From positions 270,338 to 334,337 of the forward strand of contig CAJJDO010000035.1 of assembly GCA_905183005.1 (NCBI GenBank): a DNA stretch of 64,000 nt, given 5' to 3'. The position numbers and the translations under genes are program-made. Shown here one piece after another: positions 36,363-48,058 of this stretch. Origin of the DNA: Paramecium pentaurelia (taxonomy: Eukaryota > Ciliophora > Oligohymenophorea > Peniculida > Parameciidae). The notes beneath the pieces are model-generated. The model saw only the letters and a program-made list of their open reading frames with translations. It was not told the DNA's origin and ran no database searches. Positions within the stretch are counted from its first letter, which is position 1. Every line of letters starts with the position of its first letter.

Positions 36363-38539
36363 TCATTATTTTTATTCTCTTTCTTTAAATTTGGGTTTAA
36401 TTGGTTTTTTAGGTCCAGATCTTTTGGAGATAGACTAAGAAATATATGAATATTTATACTTCCATAGCTTATTTTTTGAATTCTTCTTCTTGAAACCATC
36501 TCTACTTCATATCATTTTCTTCTTCATTAAATGAAAGTACATCATCTGGACATTCTTATCTAAATTATGAAGCTTATGAATAATAATTCATAATATTAGC
36601 ATTTTCATAAGCAATGATATTGTTTAAATCATCAACTTAAGAAGATAATCCATGAACTTCTCCTTTTTCTAATTTTAACTGTTCTGCAATTAATCTAGCA
36701 TATTCTTAAATTGCATCTAATCCTTTTTATTCCAATATTCCTAAAAAATGTACCATATTTTCCTCTGTAATAGCAGCAGATTCTAAAATAAATGATGAAT
36801 AATTACTTAATTTTTTTATCGTTTCATCATCAACATCAATCGCTTAAAAAACTTCTTCTAAATATTTTTTAATTAAATTTATTGTTTCAATTGATTTTTC
36901 ATATTATGCTTTGAGTATAACTTTCTTTTTCTCTTCTTATTAAATTTTATTTGATAATGCCATTTTTTATTCTCTTCTTTAATTATCATTAGTAGCTCCT
37001 TTTGTTGAATACATTTATATTTCTTCTTTTTTTTCTTCAATTTATCTTTCTAATTCTTCAACAGTTTCTTATAATTCTTTAACAAATTATGACATAATTT
37101 GATTATTCTAATATAATTCAATAAAAACTGTTAATAACTATTTACTTTCTCTTTCCTTTTTTTTATCATGAATACCTGTTTCTTATTTAATTCTTTCAAA
37201 AGCGTCCTTAATTTCCTATTCTTTAGATGCACTTAACATATATTCTTTATCAATTTAAGCATTAGATGCTGATTTTTATCTAATAATTTCTTAATTTTCT
37301 GCAATTTATTTTTCTAATTTATCTAAATATTCTTATTCTTTCTTTTTGCTTTAAATAAATGCTTTAAATTTCTTATCATGTTATATTTTCTCATTTAAAG
37401 ATTCACATTCTTATTCAAACTCCTTTTTTTATGCTTCTGCTTTTTTTTATAATTTAGTTAATTCTTCTTCTGCTTTATTTCTATAATAATATGCTTATCC
37501 TGCAGATTTAATTGTTTCCTCAACATTCTTTTTCTTATCCTCTAATTCTTTTTCTAAATTTTTTGATATTCTATAATAATTTAATATAATTTACTCTTCA
37601 ACCATATTTTTCTCTTTTCTCAATTAATTGATTTTTTCTCTTAATTATTTATTATGGGCAACAATCTCATTCAATTTTTGATTAGCTTTTTCTAACTTAT
37701 TTTCATGAACTGATATCTGATGCTGTTATGATTATAAGTTTTATTTAATTATTTATTATCCATTTTTTTCTTAACGATATTCCTCAATTTTTTAATCTTA
37801 TTGTTCTTTTTATCTAGTTTAAGCTGCTTTAATTTGTTCATCTAAATTTTTCTATATAAATATTATTTCTAATATTTACAGTTTCTGCTAATTCAGCTTC
37901 TATTTTTTGAATATATGTTTTCTCAACTGGAGATAAAACAAAATATTTTATTAATTACTATTCTTAATAAATATATAATACCACTAATTGATCACTGCTT
38001 AGTTATTTAACTTCTTAATCTATCATCTATTTTATTTTCCCTAATAATTCTTAAAGCTCTTTTAATCTATCTTTGTCTAGTATAGTAGCTCCATAACGTT
38101 CCAATTCATTGAGTGGAGTTGTTTTAACTTCTTCAACAAGACATTCAATTGTTAGATATTTTGGACCTAATTGAAAGGCTTTCTGGATGTATTTCATGAT
38201 GTTTTTGTTCATTGAAGACATCCTAATAATTGTCATTAGCAATACATTAAGATCTTTTTATATGTTCTTCTTTTTAATGACTCAATATCTGACACTTTCT
38301 CACCACCTTTAGAAACATCAAATGACTTTTAAGTTTAATTCATTTATTATTTATATTCAATTATACAATACTAAATTTATTCATTAATTTAAACTTAAAA
38401 TACATCTTTACATTCGAATGTGAGCTATTTTGCTGCTTGTCATTTATTATAAACATCTTCCAACTTCTTTTTCTATTTTTATTTAATATTAAGCTAAGTT
38501 AGATTTTTTATATTAATCATGAACATCTTTCAGCATCAT
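36363..38539 (-). CDS. Long coiled-coil protein
   Basis: ATG at 38539 (MMLKDVHDQYKKSN) to TGA 36365-36363, with introns of 22 nt near 38445, 23 nt near 38224 and 25 nt near 36445. After a roughly 150-residue N-terminal region with a compact helical part (KNIMKYIQKAFQLGPKYLTI, LNELERYGATILDKDRLKEL) the protein is almost entirely Glu/Lys/Gln-rich heptad sequence of about 450 residues and ends with a basic tail (SISKRSGPKKPIKPKFKERE). Candidates are ciliary or cytoskeletal coiled-coil proteins; none is diagnostic. The open frame extends upstream of the ATG to about 38660 with coding-like sequence (PILYKFYSYLSEGLPQKFEK), so the true start may be further 5-prime, behind an intron. Confidence 0.6.
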
Positions 38540-39820
38540 TTTATTACACTTCTCAAATTTTTAGGGTAAACCTTCAGATAGATATGAATAAAATTTATAA
38601 AGAATTGGTTGATTATTTAATTAAAATAAATTATAGATGATAGCAAAGAAAACATAACAATTTAGTCAAATTGATATAATATTATTATAAAAATTGAACT
38701 CATAAAAAGAAAAATGTAAATCTTCAAAAAAGTATATACATACTCTACATTAATATAATTTTATTCCAAACCCAGAATTGAAATTAAATATATCGATCAA
38801 AATTTATTTAGTAAAAATGTGGATTATTCACAACTTTAAGCTTTTCAACGTTTAAATTCATAAAATTAAAACTATTAAATCAAATCTTTTGTAAAAAAAG
38901 TCTCATTTATTTTTTTAACTTTAACAGCTTTAAAAATTTTTAGGTTAATCTAAATAAAAACAATTACTTAAAAAACAAAAAGTACAGTGACATCCTTATT
39001 TCATTCTCTTTTTAAATTCTTATATTCATTTAATTAGAAAAATAACAATCATTATTAATACTTAAATACAGATTTTTTGAAATGCTTTATAAGACTATAT
39101 ATATAGGATCTAGTGTAATAATAGATAAATAATTAAAATTTTTTCATTATAAATTGATGTTTTCGTTTTTGTTGATCATCAATATTTAAACTGGAAAGTT
39201 TTTTCTATTATTAATTTGATAGGTTATTTAAGATTAAAACTATACCCTTTCAATTTATAAAGATAATTTAATTAATAATGTTTTTATGATTCATATTTTT
39301 TTAATAAGCTTGCTAAATTAAATTCATTTTTAGATTTAATAGTGTTGCTTTAATGAAAAAATAATAGACAAAAGTAAGAAAATTATCCTTCTTTTATCAG
39401 GATATTTGTTTTATTTAAAAACATCAATTAATTTTATTATTAAAAATTTGTTAGATTCAGTTTTAATAATAAAAAAAGCAACGAAAATGTTACAGAATTA
39501 ATAGGTTATATAATTATAATAAGAAGTTTTGAATCGAATTATAAAATAAATACAATCGTTCATTTCTTTATTCGATATATTTTATTTTTCAATTTTGAAT
39601 ATAATATTAACAAAAAAACATTAGTAAATAAATAAAAAACAACTGTTACTACTAAGTTAAAAATTTATATTCACTTCATTAATATTAGAAATAATTTGTT
39701 ATTTTTTTGGAAAATTTAGTAGAGATTAAATGATATAGAATTAATAATATAGATTTTACAAAAGAATAAAATATCTATTTTATTTAATATTTAATTTAGA
39801 TAACTTATTTTCTTATACTA
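38540..39820. other. Long intergenic region, no convincing gene
   Basis: About 1.3 kb of very AT-rich DNA, partly the possible 5-prime extension of the coiled-coil gene (to about 38660). A plus-strand TGA-free frame from ATG 39286 runs into the CDPK gene in the wrong frame and is composed of low-complexity Ile/Leu/Phe/Lys codons; it is not accepted as a gene. Confidence 0.5.
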
Positions 39821-41477
39821 ATGGGATGTGGATCATCTAATGGTATTTAAGAACCTTCAAACAAAGGTATGAGCAATAATCATCTTTAATTAAGTTACTA
39901 AGATAGAGGACACTAAATTTGCATATCAAGGATTCGTTACTGAGAAAAAAGGGAAAATCACTGCTGACTATAATTTAATTTAACCATGCCTTGGAAAAGG
40001 TATATATAACAAATTATTACATCCAAGGTGCATTTGGTGAAGTTTACAGAGGAGTACATAAAGTTACAAATTAAGTTAGAGCAATTAAGTTGATAAGAAA
40101 GAAACTGATGACTGAAGAAGATTGTTTAATGTTAACAAGAGAAGTTGATATTTTAAAATAATTGGTATGAAAATAATTGATATGATTAGGATCATTTGAA
40201 TATAATTTCAATTTATGAGTTCTACTAAGACTATGAATATTTTTATATTGTGACAGAATTATGTCAAGGAGGTGAATTATTTGATCGAATAGTTTAAGAA
40301 AAGAATTTTTCAGAAAAAAAAGCTGCAGAAGTTATGAAATAGGTGTTAAGTGCAATAACATATTGTCATGAAAAAAATATTGTACATAGAGATTTGAAGC
40401 CTGAAAATATACTATATGAAACCAATAACACTGATTCTCTTATAAAAATAGCTGACTTTGGAACTAGTTAAAAGTTCAATCCAGATAAAAAAATGGATCA
40501 AAGAGTTGGCACCCCATATTATATAGCTCCAGAGGTACTTGATAGAAAGTACAATGAAAAATGTGATATTTGGTCATGTGGTGTAATTCTCTATATTATG
40601 TTATGTGGAGGTAATATAAATATATTTTATGAAAGCTCCTCCATTTAATGGTGATGATGATTATTAAATTATGGAGTCAGTGAGAAAAGGAGTTTTCAAA
40701 TTTAAGGAGTAGGAATGGAAAAAAATATCAAATGAGGCAAAGGATCTTGTTATGAAAATGATAGAGAAAGATACTAAAAAGAGAATTTCAGCAAAGGATG
40801 CCATGAATCATCTCTGGATTTAAACATATTGTTAAAAGAAAGAAGAAGATCTACCATCTCTTACTGAAGCTTTATAAAGAATCAAAGCATTCAGAGTAAA
40901 TATATAAATTTATTAAATATATAGGTAGAAAAAAAACTGTAAGAAGCAGCACTTATGTTTATGGTTAATTTTATAGCTACTAAAGATGAGAAATAAGACT
41001 TATTAAAGTAATTCTAGGCTTTAGATACAAATAATGATGGGAAATTAAGTAGAGAAGAATTAATAAATGGATACAAAAAGGTTATGAGTGATATAGATGC
41101 AGAATCATAAGTAGATGAAATTATGAAAAAAATAGATGCAGATGGAAGTGGTTCTATTGATTATTCAGGTATATAAATTAATTTAACTTATAGAGTTTGT
41201 TTATGCAACAATAAATAGAGAAAAACTATTGGCTACAGAAAGATTGCTTTAAGCCTTTAAAATTATAGATAAGGATAAGAGTGGGGCTATAACAAAAGAT
41301 GAAATTAAGTTAGCTTTTGGTTAAAATTCTGGAATCAGTGAGGAGGTTTGGAAATAAATGATAGAAGAAGTAGATCAGAATTCTGATGGAAAAGTATTAT
41401 TTTTTATTATATTATTTTAGTTAACATTTGAAGAGTTCAAATCCATGATGATGAGGATTACCTAAAATTAAAGTTGA
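39821..41477 (+). CDS. Calcium-dependent protein kinase (CDPK)
   Basis: Ser/Thr kinase fused to four EF hands, activated directly by calcium; typical of ciliates, apicomplexans and plants. N-terminus MGCGSSNG carries a myristoylation Gly2 and palmitoylatable Cys3, so membrane attachment is likely. Kinase motifs: AIKLIRKK (lysine), VHRDLKPEN, DFGTS, GTPYYIAPEVL, CDIWSCGVILYIMLCG. The Gly-rich loop is interrupted by an intron. EF hands: DTNNDGKLSREE, DADGSGSIDYSE, DKDKSGAITKDE, DQNSDGKLTFEE, all with acidic first and twelfth positions. Seven introns of 25-29 nt. About 490 aa. Convergent with the Cache-like receptor gene, 108 bp apart. Confidence 0.93.
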
Positions 41478-41585
41478 AATCTTATAGTTCATTAATTTTT
41501 TATTATTATTCTTAATACAATCCAAGATATATAGAATGATAAATAAAAAATAACATAATCAAGCACTATTTTCTATAACTATATT

Positions 41586-43317
41586 TCAGAATATCCTATC
41601 CATGCTATTAATTAATTAAACATTTTCGTCTATTTCACTATTTAAACTTTAAGAATATAATTTATTTGTAATTATTTATGGGATTATATTTGTATTTTCT
41701 GGAGATTTAATGATATTATCAATTTTTATTTCCCTTTAACTTATTTATTCTTCTTTTATTTAATCTTATGGCATTTTTTTAATTAGATTCTTAATTTAGT
41801 AAAAATCAATAGTTAGAATTCTTTGTGGGTATTTAAAATTTTCAATTAAATAACAATTTAAACATTTCTTCCTTTTAATATTAGTAATTTTTGATTTCAA
41901 ATTCTTTAAAGCTTATTTAAGATAGTTAGTGTTCTTCTCATCAAATTCATTTTAGATTTTTTACATCCAATTATGGCTGGAGAATTTATTACGTATTAAT
42001 GTATCCATCTTTTCTCTCATTTATTTAATTGGTCTGAAAAACAAGTACATTCCTATCCAACTACATATTAGAAGAGCCAAAGATGCTCCGACTAAATAAG
42101 AGATATTTTTGGCAAATGCTTAAATAATTTCCATTTTGGTTTTTTCAGCCATCTCTATATTTTCCTTCTGAATTGTTACATTTTAAAATCTAAATATATA
42201 ATGTTAAATACATGATAAGATAAAAATCGGATTTTAGGTTCAATACATGTAAGATAATATCTTCTTAGTATTTCGTATTAAATCTACAGAGATGATTAAT
42301 TTATAAAGTACAATTATTAATGTATGGTTATCTTTAGGCAGAATATTACATTTATTACCAATCCTTTTCTGTAAAACCAGTCAAATTTTGTTGATATACA
42401 TAATATATTTCTTAATCAAGTCTTATATCTTCAATAGAATTTGTACATATTATTTAACCAAGTAGATTTGTTATTAAAAAGACAAATTACTAAAAACGAA
42501 GATGATCTGCATATTGATTAAAACTCAAATCATAACCCATCACTGCTTATAAATCTCCTCTCTAATTTTTGTTTGATGGATTATTTTCAAACAAAGAATA
42601 TGTTATTGTGAAACTGTATTAATTATTTCCATATGATTTATAGACATAAGATACAAAACCTTAACTATTTGATTTTTGAGATTATTCCATATGGTTTATG
42701 TACCAAGGTCTTACTTAAGGGTTGTAAGAAGGATAATCAAAGATAGGAGGATTAGAAGCAAATAAATAATTTTCATCAGTGTTTGTCATATAAAGTTCTG
42801 AGATAGGAGTGTATGTAAAAGGAATAATTAGTTAATTGAGAAAGTTAAGGAAAGGATAAAATTGTCGATTATCTATCTATCTGGTTTAATTTTTGTATGA
42901 AATGCAAAATTCAGGCAATTAAAATAATGTACTATATTATTCATGTAGCTGACCTTTATATATAGGACATTCCATAGGATAATTAAAGTTTTAAAATAAT
43001 ACTTAAGGCATAAAATTTTAGTATATTTTGCTAAAGCTGTTCATCATTTAAAATCTTTAAATCATGGGCCAGTTTACTTAATATTTCAACATTTCAGTTT
43101 AGAGCTCATACTATTAAAAGTTTTATTTAAACAACAATTTATCTGAAATTTCAGAGATGAGGGCATCCATCATTATACGATTAACTGCGAGAACAATTAA
43201 ACAAAGCCCAATAACAATGCTTATTATAAGTAATTGTAGAAGTGAAGTTGCGGTCTTGAGAGATAGATATTTAAGACAATTGAGTAATTTGAACATTATT
43301 AATTTAATATTATGCAT
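41586..43317 (-). CDS. Membrane receptor with Cache-like extracellular domain
   Basis: ATG at 43317 (MHNIKLIMFKLLNCLKYL), TGA 41588-41586; introns provisional. An N-terminal transmembrane helix (LLQLLIISIVIGLCLIVLAV) precedes a roughly 350-residue extracellular domain with the Cache-type ligand-site signature (YNPQVRPWYINHMEQ, then QGFVSYVYKSYGN and QYSFTITYSLF). A second helix (NISYLVGASLALLICSWIGM) leads to a basic cytoplasmic stretch resembling a HAMP start (FRPIKQMREKMDTL). The tail of about 130 residues has no recognised catalytic domain. A sensor for a small molecule is likely by family; the output is unknown. Confidence 0.7.
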
Positions 43318-43413
43318 TTTTTGAAGAGTTGATAAAAAATAAAGAAAATTTTTAAATCTTAATTTTTTGCTTATAAAATATTGAAAAGTAATAAAATAAT
43401 ATTAAATTAGGCA

Positions 43414-44545
43414 ATGTAGTAAGAATAATCAAGTCATTTAACAATAAATCACTTCTAATTGATAAAAGTTATAGGAAAAGGATCTTATGCAAAAGTGCTT
43501 TTAGTAAGAAAGAATGACACAGGAAAACTTTATGCTATCAAGGCCTTAAAGAAGAAGTATATTCAATAAAAGAGATAGGAGGTATGGAATTAGATTAAAT
43601 TATATAGGAACATATAATGGTGGAGCGAAATGTTCTGGTTTCTGCAAATCATCAATTTATTATTAAATTGGCATTTTCATTTTAAAATGAGAGAAAACTA
43701 TACTTTGTTTTAGAATATTGTCCAGGTGGAGAGTTATTCAATTTATTGTAGAAGAAAAAGAAACTGACAGAAGACTAGTAAGAACATTGATATTATTTAA
43801 AGATGCCGATTCTACGTCTGTTAAATGATATTGGCTATTGAATATTTGCATGAAAATAATATTATATATAGAGAGTAAGTGATGAATTATAAATTATAGT
43901 TTGAAACCAGAGAATGTGATATTAGATGCAGAAGGCTATATAAGAATTACAGATTTTGGATTGTCCAAAAAGAATGTCAAATAAGATAAGGATGCATTTT
44001 CTGTATGTGGAACACCTGAATACTTGGCTCCTGAGATATTGATGAAATAAGGACATGGAAAACCAGTAGACTGGTGGACATTGGGTTGCATTATCTTTGA
44101 AATGATAACAGGAATGCCCCCTTATTATTCAAATTAAAGAGGAGAGTTATTCGAATAGATAAAGTTTTAATTTCCAAAATACCCAAATAATTTGAGTCCT
44201 GTTTTGAAAAATTTACTAGAGGGTTTATTCTAGAAACAACCAGAAAGTATATAATTAGTAGAAATACTTAGAGCGATTGGGTTATAATGGAGCAATAGAA
44301 ATAAAATCACATCCTTGGTTTGAGAAGGTCAACTGGGATTACATATTACAAAAGAAGGTGGAAGCACCATTTAAACCAAAGTTAACTAGTGAGGAAGACA
44401 CTTCTCATTTTGATTCAGTAATTAATTGAAAAATTCAATAAAATAGGAATTCACAGAGTGTACCATTGCTTCTTTTGATACTGCAAGCTCAGAGGGTAGA
44501 ATTTATTACGATTTTTCATATGGTGGTAGCATGATTAAGGAGTGA
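43414..44545 (+). CDS. AGC-family Ser/Thr protein kinase
   Basis: About 335 aa after removal of five introns (25-29 nt). Motifs: GKGSYAKVLLVRKNDTGKLY (Gly loop), AIKALKKK, CPGGELF, YRDLKPENV (the RD is split by an intron), DFGLSKKN, CGTPEYLAPEIL, PVDWWTLGCIIFEM. The C-terminal AGC extension ends with a hydrophobic motif Y-Y-D-F-S-Y, the F-x-x-F-S/T-Y site phosphorylated in S6K/AKT/SGK-type kinases. There is no PH or other accessory domain; the short N-terminus leads straight into the kinase. Closest in layout to S6K/SGK/PKA-like small AGC kinases; exact subgroup uncertain. Confidence 0.9.
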
Positions 44546-44582
44546 ATATAAAATAAGAATAAAATCATAATTATTATTAAAA

Positions 44583-46130
44583 ATGTAAATTGATTACACA
44601 TCTTTGGAAAGTTTAAAGAAAGGAATTTAGGTTGATTTTAACAAGAATAGCTATGTCAGAAATTAAATGATTTCTCATGCTCTTTACAAGAATTTCTTTT
44701 TAAACAAATTGATAAATCTTTTGAAAGAGAAAAGGAATAAAAAATGCATTGAGATACTTTGAATCAGATCTTCATGAAAGATTGGCACCAGAGCTTATGT
44801 ATAAATTACAAAATTATGGACATAAATATATGTATAGATTGATTCCAGATTATGAGATGAAAGCCTATCCATATGATAAGAATGAATCTAAGTAATCCTA
44901 AGAATTCCATGCAAATTTAAATAAGTTAAGTTATCATGCATATGATAATGAATAATCTCAATGATGAAGTAACACAATTTCCACATGAATTAATTACTTA
45001 TGGTGGTTGACTTAAGACCATTATAATTCTGATAATGTTAGTGTGTTTTAAAATTGGGCATAATATCACTTAACAATGAAATATTTAAGTGAAATGACTG
45101 AACATCAAACTTTAATTATGAATAGTAGTCAGCCATAAGGATTGTTTCTTAGTCATCCTGATTTCCTTATTATTCTAATTAATTACATTATGAGAAACAT
45201 TGGTAATAAAATTTATGGATAAACGATTGCAGGAAGTTATTGCTATATAGGAAGACAAGGTATTGTACATGGAACTACTCTGACATTATTAAATGCAGCT
45301 AGGAAGTAGTTTTTGTCTCTTATGGATTGGGTGGAATGAGTGGAGCTGGTATAGAAAGAAATAAATTTAGTAGATTTAGGATGTGATCAAACATCTCTAC
45401 ATAATCCATTTAATGGAGGATATTATCTTGTTTAATTATAATTTGAAGAAGCAAATATAATGATTGTTAAAGATCTAGAATAATTCAAGAAATTAGTATA
45501 TGAATCATAAGTATATGCAATTATAATGGAAAATATTTAATTATTATTTTATAATAAATTGACAAAAAAGGGTATGCATTTTTGGGATTATGGAAATCTT
45601 TTTTTTTTATTAGAAAGTAGAAGAGCTAGTGCTAATATTAATTCAGAAAATGATGATTAATTATTTCGTTATCCTAATTATTTTTAGGATATTTTGGGAG
45701 ATATTTTGAATCTTGGTTTTAGACCTTTTAGATGGATTTATAATAGTGGTCAATTGGAAGATCTGAAATATATAGATAAGATAGCTGAATAAGTATTAAT
45801 TAATTTAATTCTTAAATCTCCAAAGATTGTAGCAGATTAATTAAATGATAATTTGGAATGGATTAGAAAAGGCTGAAGAAAATAAATTAGTAATTGTATC
45901 ATAAGTAGAAATAATATATATTAATTTGATCATATAATATTTAGATGATGCATCTAAAAGAGTTAAGATGATGTTGTTGTAATGGGATGTTAATAATGGT
46001 GTTAGTAGAAGATCATGGTGTGGGAATTAGAATGCATAATTTAATATAAAAAGATAAATGGAAATGGAACCATTTCTAAAAAGTTACAATTCCTTATTTG
46101 AGTGATTTAGTTGATAAATTAGAGTTATGA
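44583..46130 (+). pseudogene. hutU: Urocanate hydratase pseudogene with large internal deletion
   Basis: Urocanase converts urocanate to imidazolonepropionate in histidine breakdown. Recognisable pieces in family order: RLAPELMYKLQNYGHKYMYR, FPHELITYGG, MKYLSEMTEHQTLIM, GLFLSHPD, AGSYCYIGRQGIVHGTT, SYGLGGMSGA, DQTSLHNPFNGGYY, KKGMHFWDYGN, QDILGDILNLGFRPFRW, LNDNLEWIRKAEENKLV, and the end PYLSDLVDKLEL. The frame breaks several times (near 44758, 44960, 45008, 45340, 45960) with in-frame TGAs, and the two motifs GMSGA and DQTSLHNPF, normally separated by well over 100 residues of NAD-binding domain, are only about 20 codons apart; the segment after KLV is also shortened. Not repairable by introns, so decayed. 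Confidence 0.88.
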
Positions 46131-46180
46131 ATGTAAATTAAATTATTAAAAATATGTAATTATATCTGCCTCGATTTTTC

Positions 46181-47226
46181 ATGAGTCAAATCTTCAGCAG
46201 ATTTGTAAAACCTGTACCTCCAAAGAATGTTAATTAAAAGAAGAGAGCACTATAATTAGCTATCAAAGAAAAATAATAATAACTTGAATAAAGTGGATTA
46301 TTAGATGAAAATCTTAAATAGGAAAGATTCACTCATACTACAAATTACAATTTTGAAACTTATCTAAAATACACCAAGTTAGTAAAGGCAGAGAGAGAGA
46401 AAGAAATCTAAGTGATCTAGCCAAAATAAAAACGTGTTGCAATTTATGATCGTCCAAAGTAAAATGAGTGCTAATTTAAATAGATTTGATTTATCATTGA
46501 CTGATTATTATGTTTGGACATCATTTCATGATCCATATTATAAACCAGATGAATATTCAGAAATTGTGGTGTGCAAAATATATTTATCACCAAAAGGACT
46601 TATTCATGCCTTTGGTATGGGAATGGATCCATGGAGAAACAAATTAGCTACGAAAGAATTTGATTTTGAAGATTCAAATTTGGATAAGTTTTGCTTGTAT
46701 TGATTCCTAAATTAATATTTCAAGGTATGATGCAAAATAAACCACAAAGTATTGGGGACCCAACAGATCAGAATAATTTTATAATAAATAGTAGTATTTG
46801 AAACCCATCTACAGAAAGAAGAGATGGCCTACATTTGAAGAATTTTGGAGTCAAGAAGAGAAAGCCCCATTTAGAGTAAATTGTACTAGATATGGAGACT
46901 TTAGAAAATTTAAAGAATGGATTTAATAAGAAGTAATAATCTTATCAAATAATATATAAGATTGAGAGATGCTCAAAATTACCTTCATTTGAAGAGAGAG
47001 TCTTGAAAAAGTATGGATAACCTGAATTCTATTCTGATTATTCTAAGAATTATTAATGTAAAACAGAACCAGCAGTTTATAAATATACTAGAGAGTATTT
47101 TTTGGAAAAAGGATAGAAATTAGATTAATCTAATGTGTATGAAAACTTTGTGTATTATATAGTTTAAACATACCTTTGTAACCACCAGAACATTTAGGTG
47201 AAGAATATCGTGTACCAAATAAATGA
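46181..47226 (+). CDS. Conserved-looking protein of unknown function
   Basis: ATG at 46181 (MSQIFSRFVKPVPPKNVN), TGA 47224-47226, with introns of 25, 28 and 28 nt and one more uncertain near 47140. About 310 aa, basic, without membrane segments. Notable stretch: LSLTDYYVWTSFHDPYYKPD, YLSPKGLIHAFGMGMDPWRN, KYWGPNRSEQFYNKQQYLKP and YRKKRWPTFEEFW. The Lys/Arg-rich N-terminus would suit an organellar or ribosome-associated protein, but this is only an impression. Follows the urocanase pseudogene by 50 bp and precedes ZCCHC9 by 27 bp, all on the same strand. Confidence 0.6.
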
Positions 47227-47253
47227 TAATAATATGTGGTTATTAATTTTTAT

Positions 47254-48034
47254 ATGAGAAAATAAATCATCAAAAATTCACCTATTAGATCCAAATAATC
47301 TAGTGTAAACAAATAGATTGCTAAGGATACTAAATCAGAGATAAATAATAGAATTTTACATATGACAGATGAATAATATTAAGAGAAAATTAATAGTCTC
47401 GAATCTCGAATATCTGAACTTTAAGGTTCTGAAAATAAGACTAAGCGCAAGAGATTGTATCATGAACTAGCATAATTAAAAAAGAATGTGAAGTTGATTG
47501 GTATCAGAGTAAATCTAATGCAGATCCAAATTTGATTGAAGAGAAGCGTTAAAAAGATTTAGAGAGAAGAATTTAAAAGAAGTTAACTAAAAAGTATTAA
47601 GAAATTGAAGAAATAAAATAGGAAAAGAAGAAAATAAAAATGAAAGAGAAAGATAAAGTTTGTTTAGTATGCAAAAAGATTGGACATACTGCTTAACATT
47701 GTAGAGAAGTATATAATTATCAATTAAATTTTAGAATGTTTAAGTAACTGTTAATGTTATTTGTTATAATTGTGGTTCCTAAAAACATACATTGAAAGAT
47801 TGTTAAAAACCTAAGTCTGGTTCTTTGAAATTTGCAACATGTTTTGTTTGTAAAGAATCTGGTCACATAAGTAGAGATTGTCCTAAGAATTCTAAAGGAT
47901 TATATGCTTATGGTGGTGGATGTTATATTTGCAATAGCATTCATCACACTTAAGCTAACTGTCCTTAGAATCCTAAGAATAGAATCATCTCATAATAATA
48001 ATAAAAATAATAGGATGATTACATGAGTGATTGA
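47254..48034 (+). CDS. ZCCHC9: CCHC zinc-knuckle protein, ZCCHC9 type
   Basis: RNA-binding zinc-knuckle protein, nucleolar in other eukaryotes. C-terminal knuckles in order: CLVCKKIGHTAQHC, CYNCGSQKHTLKDC, CFVCKESGHISRDC followed by the diagnostic linker PKNSKGLYAYGGGCYICNSI and HHTQANC; the spacing and the GLYA-x-GGGC element identify ZCCHC9. The N-terminal half is coiled coil and basic (DLERRIQKKLTKKYQEIEEI). One 26-nt intron after the first knuckle (about 47710-47735). The frame shifts inside a run of six A at about 47478-47483: one extra A would restore the frame, so either the assembly lost a base or the gene is damaged there. Confidence 0.85.
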
Positions 48035-48058
48035 TCATATATATATTATTTAATAATC

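Noticed and set aside
39286..39990. Plus-strand frame of about 230 codons without TGA from ATG 39286
   Set aside because: It runs into the CDPK gene in the wrong frame and is made of low-complexity Ile/Leu/Phe/Lys codons; in DNA this AT-rich, TGA-free frames of this length are not rare.
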